Assembly: GCA_905221605.1 (NCBI GenBank)
Contig: CAJNDS010000857.1
Coordinates: 502,317 to 544,816, forward strand
DNA: 42,500 nt
Origin: Symbiodinium natans
Taxonomy: Eukaryota > Sar > Dinophyceae > Suessiales > Symbiodiniaceae
Direction of reading: 5' to 3'
Shown here: positions 21,181 to 30,444 of the stretch, piece by piece
Layout of the letters: every line of letters begins with the position of its first letter
Numbering within the stretch: the first letter of the stretch is position 1
Program-made: the position numbers and the translations under genes
Notes under the pieces: model-generated
Seen by the model: the letters and a program-made list of their open reading frames with translations, nothing else
Told to the model about the DNA's origin: nothing
Database searches by the model: none

Positions 21181-21557
21181 ATAGTAATAGTCACAAAATA
21201 AGAATACTTCCAGAGACCCTGCGAGAGCAGGCCGAGGGCTCCCGCTCCAGTGCCGCCAAGGATGAGAGCCGCGGCCTGTTGTTGACACCTTTTGCTGGGG
21301 TTTGAGGGTTTAGGGTTTAGGGTTTAGGGTTTAGCCTGTTGGCTTGTTCTATCTGCTCATTCGTTGAGATTTTGCCCTTTTGTTCTAGCGCCACATTGTT
21401 CAACCAGGGCATGTGCCATCGTCGAGACAAGAGGGGGTTCTTAGATCTTCACAGGCGAGCGCATTCTATACCAGACTGATTGAGGGAAGCATATGGCGCG
21501 ATCCTTGGGGCAGAACCTCCTGTCGTATCGTGCCAGCCTGCGAGTTGCGCGGCGGCC

Positions 21558-24500
21558 ATGGCGGCGCCCGAGCCGGAGCCTTGCGAGCGAAACTGCGGCC
21601 GCCCATCCTTCGGCCGCTTCCGCACCTGTATCTTGGTCGCCTCTATCTTAAGGATTCTTGGGAATATTTTTTTAAATTTGTGGGTACAGTAATTCCTCAG
21701 AAACGGCCAACATTTTATTTTTTGCAAGGGTTCCAAGTTCAGTATAGCTATGCCTTTGTGCATTGTGGGCCAGCCACATCTCCACATCTCTCTTCTGCCT
21801 CCTCCGCTTGCTGCAGGCTGCACTCACTGTACGGGACAAGACAGCTCCCATTCCAGGGACTGCGACGCCAGGCATTCAGGCGCCCCGCAGTACGCCCCTA
21901 AACGTCGCACCATGGTTGCCCAAGGCAGATCGCACAGATTACAGAGTGCCTCTTGTCCAGGACGAGACCCGGACGCGCGAAGCGTGCCTCGGCCATAAAC
22001 GGGGGTTTCCGAAACTAGCGGTACCTTATGGGACTATATTGGGTCCCTTATCTTCGTAAACCCGCATATTGAGGGGCCGGGTTTCCTCGGGTCCCCATTT
22101 CATTCGTAGAGACCTGTGCAAAGGGAGCCTTTAGTAACTTTAGTACTTTTGGCAAGGGAAAGGGCCATTTTTTGGATAAAGCCGTCCTGCGATCCATTCG
22201 CTTCGAGCCAGGTGAGGATTGCTCTAAATTAGGGTTTCCTTTCGGGTTCTTGTGTTAAGCGTGCCGTGCTATATAGGTGACCCTAAAAAGGGCCCTAGGT
22301 TTAGAGAAGTAGCCTATATGACAGTAGTTGCAGCTAGCATTACACATGAATGTACATGTGATCGCATAATGCGACCAGCGATAGCCATGACACAAATGAA
22401 GACGATTTAATGCTAACTCATGCTGATCCGTACTAGTTCATGTTCATACTAATTCATCTGAGGTGATACTCACCATAAACCCGACACCACCGGAAGATGC
22501 CAGTCATAAGGCCCTACCCACTTGGGTGCGGCCGGAGTCCGTCCCCGAGGGGCGATGCAAGGAGGGCTGCGGTCGCAAGGCGAAGCCTCATCTGGAGCCT
22601 CGTCCTCAGGGCCTGCGTTGCAAGACAGTGCGCATTCAGGAGCCCAAAGCCCTAGATCCCTAGATCCTAAAGCCCTAAAGCCCTAAAGCCCTGTATGCCC
22701 TAAGCCCTGAAGCCCTGAAGCCCTGAAGCACTAAACCCTGAGCCCTAAGTTCCGAGGTTCTGTTGCAAAAGCCCCTCGGCTGCACGTCATTCTGGCAGGA
22801 AGGGAAGGGAATCAGAGGGCGGGTGCACCGTGCCCTGCCGTGACATCCAAGGTTGCCCATTCCTTATTGCGAAGTATGGGAAACCCGGTCATGATGCCAC
22901 TTGCGCCTTTGTAGCAGATTCGACACGCGTCAGGGAGTCGGGTTTCGGGTTTAGGGTTTAGGGACGATCCTGAACCCTACTCTCCCCGAAGCCCGAACCC
23001 TACTCTAAGTCAGGCGACATTGAGGACAACGAGGGCCAGCATCCACCGTGGTATTGGTGTGCTGAGCAGAGCACGGACAGACGTGGGTATTTGCCAAGAT
23101 AGGGTAACCCCCCCCCTGCCCTAAACCCTAAACCCTAAACCCTAAACCCTAAACCCTAAACCCTAAACCCTAACCCTAAACCCTAAACCCTAAACCCTAA
23201 ACCCTAACCCTAAACCCTAAACCCTAAACCCTGAACCCTGAACCCTAAACCCTAAACCCTAAAACCTCAACGTCTGGTTCATCTCCGGTACCTAAGTTGG
23301 CTCGGTCTGTCTGCCTAACAGGATCCGTTCCACAACGAGGTGGAAGGCCACTATGTGCAGGAGCTGGGAACCAAGCTGCGTGCTTGCATTTCAGTTTGGG
23401 CTCGTAGGACTTTTGGGGCATTGCATTAGGGTTTAGGGTTTAGGGTATAGGGTTATGGGTTTAGGGTTTAGGGTTTCTAGGTTAGGCTTCAGGGTGGCGT
23501 TTTTTGACAGAGAGCTTGACGAACTCCTGCATCCCCCCCGCCGAGACTGATCCGGAAGTCATTGCCGACCAGACGAGTGCTCAAGTGTCTCCGTGTGGAG
23601 GACTCCATCCTCTGGGCACCCAGGCAGCACAAGAAGCCGTGAAGAAGCAAAGTCCAGCAACGTGTCCTAGAAGTCCCTTTTTGTGATACCTTCACAACCT
23701 GAATCCCTTAAAGACTCCAAACCCCGCCCACACCCGCCCCAAACCCACCCCAACCCCCCCCCCCCCCCCCAAACCACCCCCAAACCGCCCCCCACCGCCC
23801 TCCCCCCAAACCCCCCCCAACCCACCCCCACAACCCCCCCCCCCCACAAACCCCCTCAAGAAAGAGCTGCAAAGGAGGCATACGCACGGCGCCGGGCGGA
23901 GGTGCGCAGGCTTCGGCCGCCGTTGATGGACTTGAAGCCAGCGACGTACGAGGCCGAAGGGTGGGCTTAGGGTTTAGGGTTTAGGGTTTGGGGTTTGGGG
24001 TTTAGGGTTTAGGGTTTAGGGTTTAGGGTTTAGGGTTTAGGGTTTAGGGTTTAGGGTTTAGTGGACATCTAGACCTATGGTCCCTTTTTTGCACCCTAAA
24101 ATATGGGCTCCGTAATAGGAAATGGCAAGCCCCCCTTCAAAAGAGACCTGAACCCCAGTCGCGAGGGCTCTGGGGCTACCTCCCCCTCCCAACCCCCCGA
24201 AATAGGGATCTTTTCGGTTTTGGCTTCAGATTTGTGGGCTGTTGTGGGGGTGTTTTCATAGTAATATGAACTCGGGTTTATACCGGTTTATATCAGTTTA
24301 TATCACCTCATATTTTTAAGGAAGCCTCAATACACCCACCAAAAAGCGCAACATAAACCCTGTTTCATATCAGGGGACCCTAAACCCTAAACTTTAAACC
24401 CTAAATTTCAGGCCTAGCGGCACGGGCCGGCCCCCGCCCCCCAAAGCACGAAACCTTGAACCTTGGCACTGTCTTCTGTTTCCGTTTTCTTTGTCCTTTG

Positions 24501-25162
24501 TCTTTGTCTCTCTCCTCTCGCTCTCTTTCCATTTTTCTTTGTCCTTTGTCTTTTTCGCTCTCCTCTCTCTCTCTCTCTCGCTCTCTCGCGTGTTTTTTTT
24601 TTCTTTCTTTGTTTCTTCCTCTCTCCACTTGCCTGTTTTTCTTTTTCTCCGTCTTTATCTTTCTCCTCTTACTTCCCTGCGCTTCCTTGTTTTGATTTCC
24701 TCTTTCTCTTTATCTTTTTGTCTCTCTTTATCTTTATTCTCCTCGGCTTCCTTGTTTTCATTTTCTCTTTCTCTTTATCTTTTTTGTTTCTCTTTCTCTT
24801 TATTCTCTGTCTCTTCAATATCTTTTTCCTTCTACTTCTCTTTGTCTGTCTCTCTCTCTCTCTCTTTCTCTTTCTCTTGCTGTTGGTCTTTCTCTGTTTC
24901 TTTTCCTCTCTTTGCTTCTCCTTCACCTCTCTCTTTTTTCTTTTCTTTCTGTTGCTGTTAGTCTTCCTCTGTCTGTCTCTCTCTCTCTCTCTCTCGCTCT
25001 CTCTCTCTTCTTTGTTTTTTTTTTCTCTCTCTCCCTCTCTATCTTCTCACTTTCTCTTGTTCGTTCACCTTTCTCTTCTTCGTTCACCTTTGTCTCTTTT
25101 TCTCTTTCATTCTTCGTCTCCTTCTCTCTGTCTCTCTTTCTCCTGCCTTCGCCCCCCCTCCC

Positions 25163-25219
<57 letters not shown>

Positions 25220-27723
25220 CCCGCCCGCGCGCGCGCGCGCACGCACGCACCCGCATCAGGAGCATCATTGGGGTTGGTTTGGGAGCCCAAAAGACATTCT
25301 AAGCATGCGTTTTGCCTTCGAAAAACCTTCAGAAAACGCTGTAAACACGTGTTTTTGAGCTTGGGAAGCCTTTTGGAACCGAGGAAGAGAGAGCATCATG
25401 AGCATCAGCGGCCTCCCCAAGGCCATCCGAAACCTCCTGAAACACGCCGATTATATGTGCTTGAACGCTTGCGTGCCCACCAAACCCCCAAAAGCAAGAC
25501 CCCGAATGCCCTTAAGCGCATTCGGGGTCCTGCTGTTCGGGTGTTTTGTAGGCACGAAGCCGTTCGAGCGCGTAAAATGAGCGATTTTAGGGGCGTTTTT
25601 ACGTGGACCCACAAAACACTCGGTATTTACGAGGTTTTCTGCTGTTGGAAAAACCCCCCAAACCGAGCATCATGAGCATCAGCTGGGTCTCTGGGCCGTG
25701 GGCCCGGAGGCCCACGAAGCCCCATGAGATACGATGGCCCGATGATGCCCCCGGACCCCCGCGCATCAGCAGCATCAGCAGACCCCCCCCCCGGACGTGG
25801 GTTTCGATGATGCGCACTTTGGGGGCGGGTCAAGGGCATCAAGGGTGGGGGTCGGAGGCACGCGTGAAAACCCTCATAAAAACACGGTATTTACGGTGAT
25901 TTCAGCGTTTTTCAGCGTTTTTTCTTGCCTTGGGTCCGCGGGCCAGGGCTGCTGATGCTCATGATGCTCGCCTGGTTTTGGGCTTACGGTACCCCCCCCA
26001 AACCTTGAAAAACATGGTTTCGGCCTGGCGCGCGCCCCATGTGAAAAGCTAGGGTCGATGATGCGCGCCCGTGAGGGTTTAATGGGGTGCTGCGGGTGTT
26101 TTGTGGCCTCGGTTTTTCGTAAAAACCCATGGTTTTTACGAGGTTTTCGTGCTTTTCGCACCACCGCGTGTTGCCTCCCCTTGGATGCCGTTTCGGAGGC
26201 CTCCCGAAGGGCCCCGCGCGAATTTGAAGCAATTTTGGGCGGGGTCGGCGGCTCGGGCGCTCGCCCCTTAAAGCTAGCGCTTTAGTGCGACGCGGGCTCC
26301 GCCCTGGACCACGGGCGGCGCGGGGGCCGGATTTAAGAGCCTCCGGCTCAAGCCGCCGACCCCGCTGGAGCATAGTTGAAAGGTTTAAACGCGCTCGCCA
26401 GCTCAAAGGATGCCAAAAGTTGATTTGCTTGAGCCTCTGTGAAACGTTGGGGGGGGGGCGGGGGTAGGGGGTAGGACCAGGACCCAAACAGGAGCTGAAG
26501 CCTTGAAGGAGGGCAGCCCCATCAATTCAACCCCAATAGGGGCGGCAGGGTGGTAAGGGTGGGGGGGCAAGGGGGGGGGGGGAGGGGGGGCAGGGGGGTA
26601 GGGAGGGGGGGAGGGCGGTTGGGGGGGTTAGGGGGGGGTGGGTTTTTTCAGCACCCGTGAGTTTATGCGGTGTGGGTGGCCTGGCCCTCCATGGAAAAGC
26701 TGCCCGGGTACCCCCCCCTAAGGAGGGAAAGAGGGAGGTTTTCACCTCCTTTTCCCATCCCAACACGCCCTGAACCCTAAACCCTAAACCCTAAACCCGA
26801 AACCCTAAACTCCAAACCGGGGACGCGCGCGCGTGCGGTTTCTGGACTTCAGACCTTGATGCGGACAGGAGCTGCCCTACTCCGCGCTGAGCACGTCTCT
26901 TGGCGCAATCTTTCGAAAGGAGTGCAAGAAGATTTTGGGGGGTTTAGAGGGTTTAGAGGGTTTGGAGGGTTTAGCGGGTTTTAACCCTTAAACCCTCAAC
27001 CCTCGACCCTCAACCCTCAACCCTCAACCCTCAACCCTAAACCCTAAATCCTGAACCCTAAACCCTGAACCCGGAAGAGCCGCTGAGGTTGGATAAGACG
27101 GTCAATGAGGTGTGGCACCTCGGCTGCGGTCTTGAGCGGTCTGCTGCTCTGGTGTTTGTTGTACTTCCGAGGCGCTTGCATGGAACAAGCGAAGATGTGT
27201 GTGCATATACATATAAACGTATACATATACACATTTTATATTCCATATATATACACACATAGTATATATGCATATAGTTATATACATATATATGTATACA
27301 CATATCTGAGGCTTTTTCATGGAACAAGCGAAGAAGCTGCCAGAGCTATTTGCACCAGCCATTTCCGGCTGCCTGAGCGCGCTGCTCACGGTTCGAACTT
27401 CGGGAAGGGAGTGTACTTTGCAGACCGAGCCATCAAGAGCCACGAGTATACGCTCAAGACCAAGAGCGGCTGCCGAGTCATCATGCTGTGCCGTGTTGTT
27501 CTCGGCAATATCCTTCAGTTGCGCGGGATTGATGCGAAAGCCCATGAGACTGTGGCCGGCACCGAATACACGTCTGTCCTGGGTTGTGCAGATGGCACCA
27601 ACAGGGAGTTCATTGTCTTTGACGTGGCTCAGGCTGGTTCATGCCGGCCGAAAAAGGCATGTGCCTGATTGTGCTTCTGAACTTCCTTATAAGGGGAATA
27701 TAGGGATTATTATTATTATTTTT

Positions 27724-27755
<32 letters not shown>

Positions 27756-27858
27756 CTTAAGCACATAGGAGAACTGTGCTTGCCCTGAGGTGTATCCCGA
27801 GTACGTAATGTTCTACTGCGCCGAAGGGGGAGAGCCTCCCGACTGTTCTGTCCAATAA
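21558..27858 (+). CDS. PARP-type ADP-ribosyltransferase with Cys-rich N-terminus (multi-exon)
   Basis: Transfers ADP-ribose from NAD+ to targets. Start ATG 21558: exon 21558-21627 joins 21817-~21885 to give CERNCGRPSFGRFRTCC-THCTGQDSSHSRDC, a Cys/His-rich, probably zinc-binding motif. A related piece, CKEGCGRKAKP, lies near 22550. Middle exon candidates are 23035-23075 (HPPWYWCAEQ), 23322-23385 (DPFHNEVEGHYVQELGTKL), 23860-23965, and 26890-26940. The catalytic part is secure: ~27073-27114 (EEPLRLDKTVNEVW), 27311-27632 (LFHGTSEEAARAI...NFGKGVYFAD...REFIVFDVAQ), 27790-27858 (VYPEYVMFYCAEGG...SVQ, TAA). The H-Y-E triad (H of LFHGT, Y of GVYFA, E of YPEY) is intact, which favours activity. The join at TG|GC...GAG|G restores NEVW-LFHGT. 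The 24-26.8 kb part is repeat-filled intron, and it remains possible that the N-terminal exons belong to a separate gene. Confidence 0.85.
22001..22063. mobile_element. Family A inverted-repeat element, short copy
   Basis: GGGGGTTTCCGAAACTAGCGGTACC at the left and CTTCGTAAACCCG at the right, 63 bp. Same ends as the other family A copies. It lies in a PARP-gene intron. Confidence 0.65.
24064..24455. other. Intron or intergenic DNA; nothing recognised
   Basis: Unique DNA after the TTTAGGG array of 23968-24060. Contains TTTATATCAGTTTATATCA repeats near 24277-24310 and a short CCCTAAA tract near 24377-24405. No exon-like frame recognised. Confidence 0.5.
24478..25218. repeat. 740-bp polypyrimidine tract ending in ~57-bp poly-C
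   Basis: From 24478 the + strand is almost purely C and T (CTCTCTTT, TTTCTTTG, TCTCTCTC motifs), and from about 25162 to 25218 it is pure C apart from an occasional T at the edge. GCCC and GCGC alternation follows (25219-25250). Long Ser/Leu/Phe frames on + and Glu/Arg/Lys frames on - are composition artefacts. Confidence 0.97.
25250..26440. other. GC-rich repeated block of unknown nature
   Basis: Free of telomere-type repeats and distinct in composition. Contains a 19-bp sequence (GAGCATCATGAGCATCAGC) at 25391-25409 and 25665-25683, inverted at 25951-25969. TATTTACGAGGTTTTC-type segments recur near 25623, 25886 and 26125. Ends with a 45-bp segment (26331-26375) repeated at 34134-34178. Several frames stay open but none gives a recognisable protein. 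Best read as a dispersed repeat inside the PARP gene's long intron. Confidence 0.55.
26440..26760. repeat. Poly-G / GGGGGGTT-rich tract
   Basis: Runs of G (26450-26462, 26561-26640) with occasional T or A. Opposite-strand proline-rich frames are artefacts. A telomere-type CCCTAAA tract follows at 26770-26818. Confidence 0.9.
27179..27334. repeat. 17-bp direct repeat spanning an AT-rich insert and the PARP exon start
   Basis: CATGGAACAAGCGAAGA occurs at 27179-27195 inside the intron and at 27318-27334 at the start of the catalytic exon, where it codes HGTSEE. Similarity extends upstream (GAGGCGCTTG versus GAGGCTTTTT), including the AG|G acceptor. The 122 bp between is mostly TA/CATATA repeat. 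Confidence 0.9.
27311..27632 (+). other. PARP catalytic-core exon
   Basis: A 322-bp exon, long for this window, codes LFHGTSEEAARAICTSHF, then NFGKGVYFADRAIKSHEY, VIMLCRVVLGNI and REFIVFDVAQ. These are the NAD-binding His and Tyr segments of the PARP fold. The acceptor is CTGAG|G at 27306-27311 and the donor CAG|GC at 27632. The next exon supplies the catalytic Glu. Confidence 0.95.
27715..27753. repeat. T-run followed by G-run in PARP intron
   Basis: ATT repeats pass into about 15 T and then about 19 G, directly in the intron between the catalytic exon and the last PARP exon. Confidence 0.9.
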
Positions 27859-28501
27859 AGCCGCCAGTTCTCAGTTGCATTCAAGATCACTCAAGATCTC
27901 GGCGACAGAAGCAGCTGAAGGGCAAGGATCTGCATGGACAGTTCGACGACGAGCTCTAATGGTATCTATCTACAGGGACGCATGTCATGCCGGATCGGTG
28001 ATCTGCCTTCACAAACTCACGGCATGGGGAAATGGTGCTGGGCTCTATGCCCTGGTCTGCAACCTCTCTGCACGGGAGGCGAAGGTCATCGGCCCCCTGA
28101 ACGAAATCAAGTCGTCTGGTCGCTGCCCTCAGTGCCTGGAAGATGAAATGCACACAACACTCAAAGTTGTTTGATGCGTGGCTCGCAGGGATTTGGCCGA
28201 GCTGGCAATGTGAGGCTATATTGACAGCCTCCAGTGCCATGCTGCGCGTGTGGAGCAGCGTTTCCCGCAAAGGGCTGGCGCCCACAGGGACTTTCTTTGA
28301 CGTGGTGGGCGTGAAGCGCCACTTCCATGCTTAGGATGGCTATCCAGTGTGCTTTCAACGGCTCTTCGAGTCTGGGCACGGCTTCGAGGAAGTCCCTGTG
28401 GTATGCCGCTGAAGCCACTGAGTGGCAGCTGCGGAGGCCAGGGCACCAGAAGATATCAGAAGAACCATCGGAAAGTTCGAGAAGTCCTTGGTTTCTCATA
28501 C

Positions 28502-28602
28502 GGGTATTCTCACAATAGGGGTAGCCCCCCTTTCTACCCCAAATAGAATAGGATCCCTTAACGGGAACCCCCAAAAGTGTACCCCTATCTTCGGGAACCC
28601 CC
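28502..28602. mobile_element. Family A inverted-repeat element
   Basis: GGGTATTCTCACAATAGGGGTAG on the left and TACCCCTATCTTCGGGAACCCCC on the right, with internal GGATCCCTTAACGGGAACCC. 101 bp. Confidence 0.6.
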
Positions 28603-28644
28603 AGTCGGCCAAAATGCAAGCACGTGATATCACAGAACATACCA

Positions 28645-28770
28645 ACATATAACAGAAAATAACATGACATAACATAACATAACAGAACAGAACATAACAT
28701 AACATGTCAGAACAGAACATAGTACAACAGAGCAGAACATAGTACAGCAGACCCGAACATAGTATAGTAC
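28645..28770. repeat. ACATA/ACAGA tandem repeat
   Basis: Units AACAT, AACAG and AGTAC repeat for about 125 bp (for example ACATAACATAACATAACAGA). Confidence 0.85.
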
Positions 28771-29097
28771 AGCTAGAATGCTCCTTGCCGGCTGCTTTTA
28801 TGTGTCGCGCCGCTTGGGGCGCCAGCTGCCATTGGCCAAGCGAGAGGCACCACCTGGCGAGCGAAGCAACCGGGAGAAAAGGGCGGAGGCTAATGTGGGG
28901 TGTTGTGCCATGCTGTGCCACGGCATGAAGTTAATTTCTATGTCTATTTCTAGTAGCATGATTATTAAATATTATTAGGATTATGATTATTAAGTATTTC
29001 TTGTATTATGATGGTTACGAATTGTTAGTATGTTAACTGCTGTTATCACCATGATTATTGTTATGATTGCTATTGCTCCTCTGTGCATATGGCTCAG

Positions 29098-30440
29098 GCT
29101 TTGACAAGTGGCAGGTTCTTGGCGTGGATGCAGACTCCGCTGCGAAAACCTTAGATTTCAGTCAGCGGAAGTGTCAGCATCTCTGCTGCATCTGCTTCGG
29201 AGTGCCCGGAGCTAGAGGCGGCAAAAAGCGAGGACGAAGTTCGTGCTTTGGCAAGAACTGGAGGGTTTTTATCCAACCGGGGGTTTACATGGGGGACCCC
29301 TTATATCAGAATATAGACCCCCAAATAGTAGGATTCCCCTTACAGTTAGGGACCCCATTGTTTTTTTTAGCCAAGTCACTCTCTTTTCCCCACGGGGATT
29401 TCGAGAACAAAGTTATATCGTCAACCCCCAACTCTCCAGATGCCAAGCTGAACCCGCAGATACAAATTCAGGCCGCATCTCTTCACAGAAGATTCTGGCA
29501 TCTCTGGGCAAGCCCTACGCTGCCCATGGCCCAGAGACTCCGATGCGAGCGCTTCTAGTACTACTCATAATAGAAATATTAATTGTAATCATGATAATAG
29601 TAGTAATAATAGTAATAATACTAGAAACAATAAGAATAGTAGTAATGATAGTACTAAGAATAGTAGGAATCGGAATACGAGTAATGATACTAGAAATTCT
29701 ATCTAGTAGTAATAGCCATAATAAGAAGAGTAGAAATAAAAATAGTCATAATAGCAGTGAGAGAGATATATATATATACAAATAAATAAATAAATAAATA
29801 TATATATATATGTATATATATATATATTGGTAATTCTAGAATGCCGTCACCGAGTGTCCAAAGGTGTTGGGCCTGCAGCCTGGCGCGAGCAGCGCCGCCA
29901 CACGGTGCGAAGCTCCGACCCTTCTTGTCGACTTGTGGGGTTAGGGTTTAGGGTTTAGGGTTTAGGGTTTAGGGGGCAGTTCTCTAAGTTAGGAGTCCCG
30001 TGTTTGGGTCCTAACCATCGTACCTGTAAAAACAGGGACCCCACTTGAAGGGACCCTCGTTGTTAGAGAACTGCCCTTGTCGCTTACCATGTACCTAGGC
30101 AGGGTATACTAGGTAGGGGCAGAAAAAAAGGTAGTTCCTATGTGGTGGCTTTAGGGGACAAATATGTACCCCTCAGGGTACGTGCGCGAGGCGGGCTTAC
30201 CATTGCCTGGCCCTGCTGCATCACCCAGACAAAGGCTGCTGGGGGGGGGAAGTCGGGGCTTGACTAGGGTGGAGGGTTTAGGGTTTAGGGTTTAGGGTTT
30301 AGGGTAACCTCTAAACCTCTAAACCCTTAAACCCTCAACCCTACATGTTCAACTCCAGCATGCCCAAAAAAAGTCGGGAGGTGGCGATGACGTCGTGTTT
30401 AAAGCCATCGCGACAGCCTACAAGGCATTGACGGAGGCCT
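29098..30440 (+). CDS. J-domain (DnaJ/Hsp40-like) protein, partial
   Basis: J domains stimulate Hsp70 ATPase through their HPD motif. Secure exons: ~29864-29930 (VLGLQPGASSAAT, domain start), 30191-30234 (RAYHCLALLHHPDK, helix II with HPD), 30374-~30440 (SGGGDDVVFKAIATAYKALTEA, helices III-IV). The 30234/30374 join gives HHPDK-SGGGDD. Upstream, 29098-~29147 reads FDKWQVLGVDADSAAK, which also resembles a J-domain start; 29175-29270 (ECPELEAAKSEDEVRALART) and 29489-~29558 (KILASLGKPYAAHGPETP) are exon-like in the same gene. So either there are two J-like modules or the first is a decayed or alternative start. Neither the start codon nor the stop codon was found. Introns carry two inverted-repeat elements and AT repeats. 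Confidence 0.82.
29279..29360. mobile_element. Family A element, probably truncated
   Basis: Begins GGGGGTTTACATGGGGGACC and contains GACCCCCAAATAGTAGGATTCCCC, matching the core of the copy at 33516. The right end is not clear. Confidence 0.5.
29974..30076. mobile_element. Inverted-repeat element (family E)
   Basis: GGGCAGTTCTCTAA at the left is inverted exactly as TTAGAGAACTGCCC at the right; inner GGAGTCCCGTGTTTGGGTCC and AGGGACCCCACTTGAAGGGACC partly pair. It abuts a TTTAGGG tract. A diverged relative may occupy about 37096-37198. Confidence 0.78.
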
Positions 30441-30444
30441 TGGC

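Larger units (their letters stand above)
27859..29097. other. Intergenic or unassigned exons between PARP and J-domain gene
   Basis: Free of CCCTAAA arrays. Exon-like + frames without a family match include 27905-27955 (KQLKGKDLHGQFDDEL) and 28346-28405 (FQRLFESGHGFEEVPVV). A family A element is at 28502-28602 and a pentamer-like ATAAC/AGAAC repeat at 28645-28770. TTATTATGATT repeats occupy 28960-29080. Confidence 0.4.

Noticed and set aside
20925-21194. Poly-Ile/Leu/Tyr frames on -
   Set aside because: Translation of the AAT trinucleotide microsatellite.
24463-25302. 279-codon Ser/Leu/Phe-rich open frame on + and Arg/Glu-rich frames on -
   Set aside because: Produced by the polypyrimidine and poly-C tract; no stop codons can arise in CT-only DNA. 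No domain.
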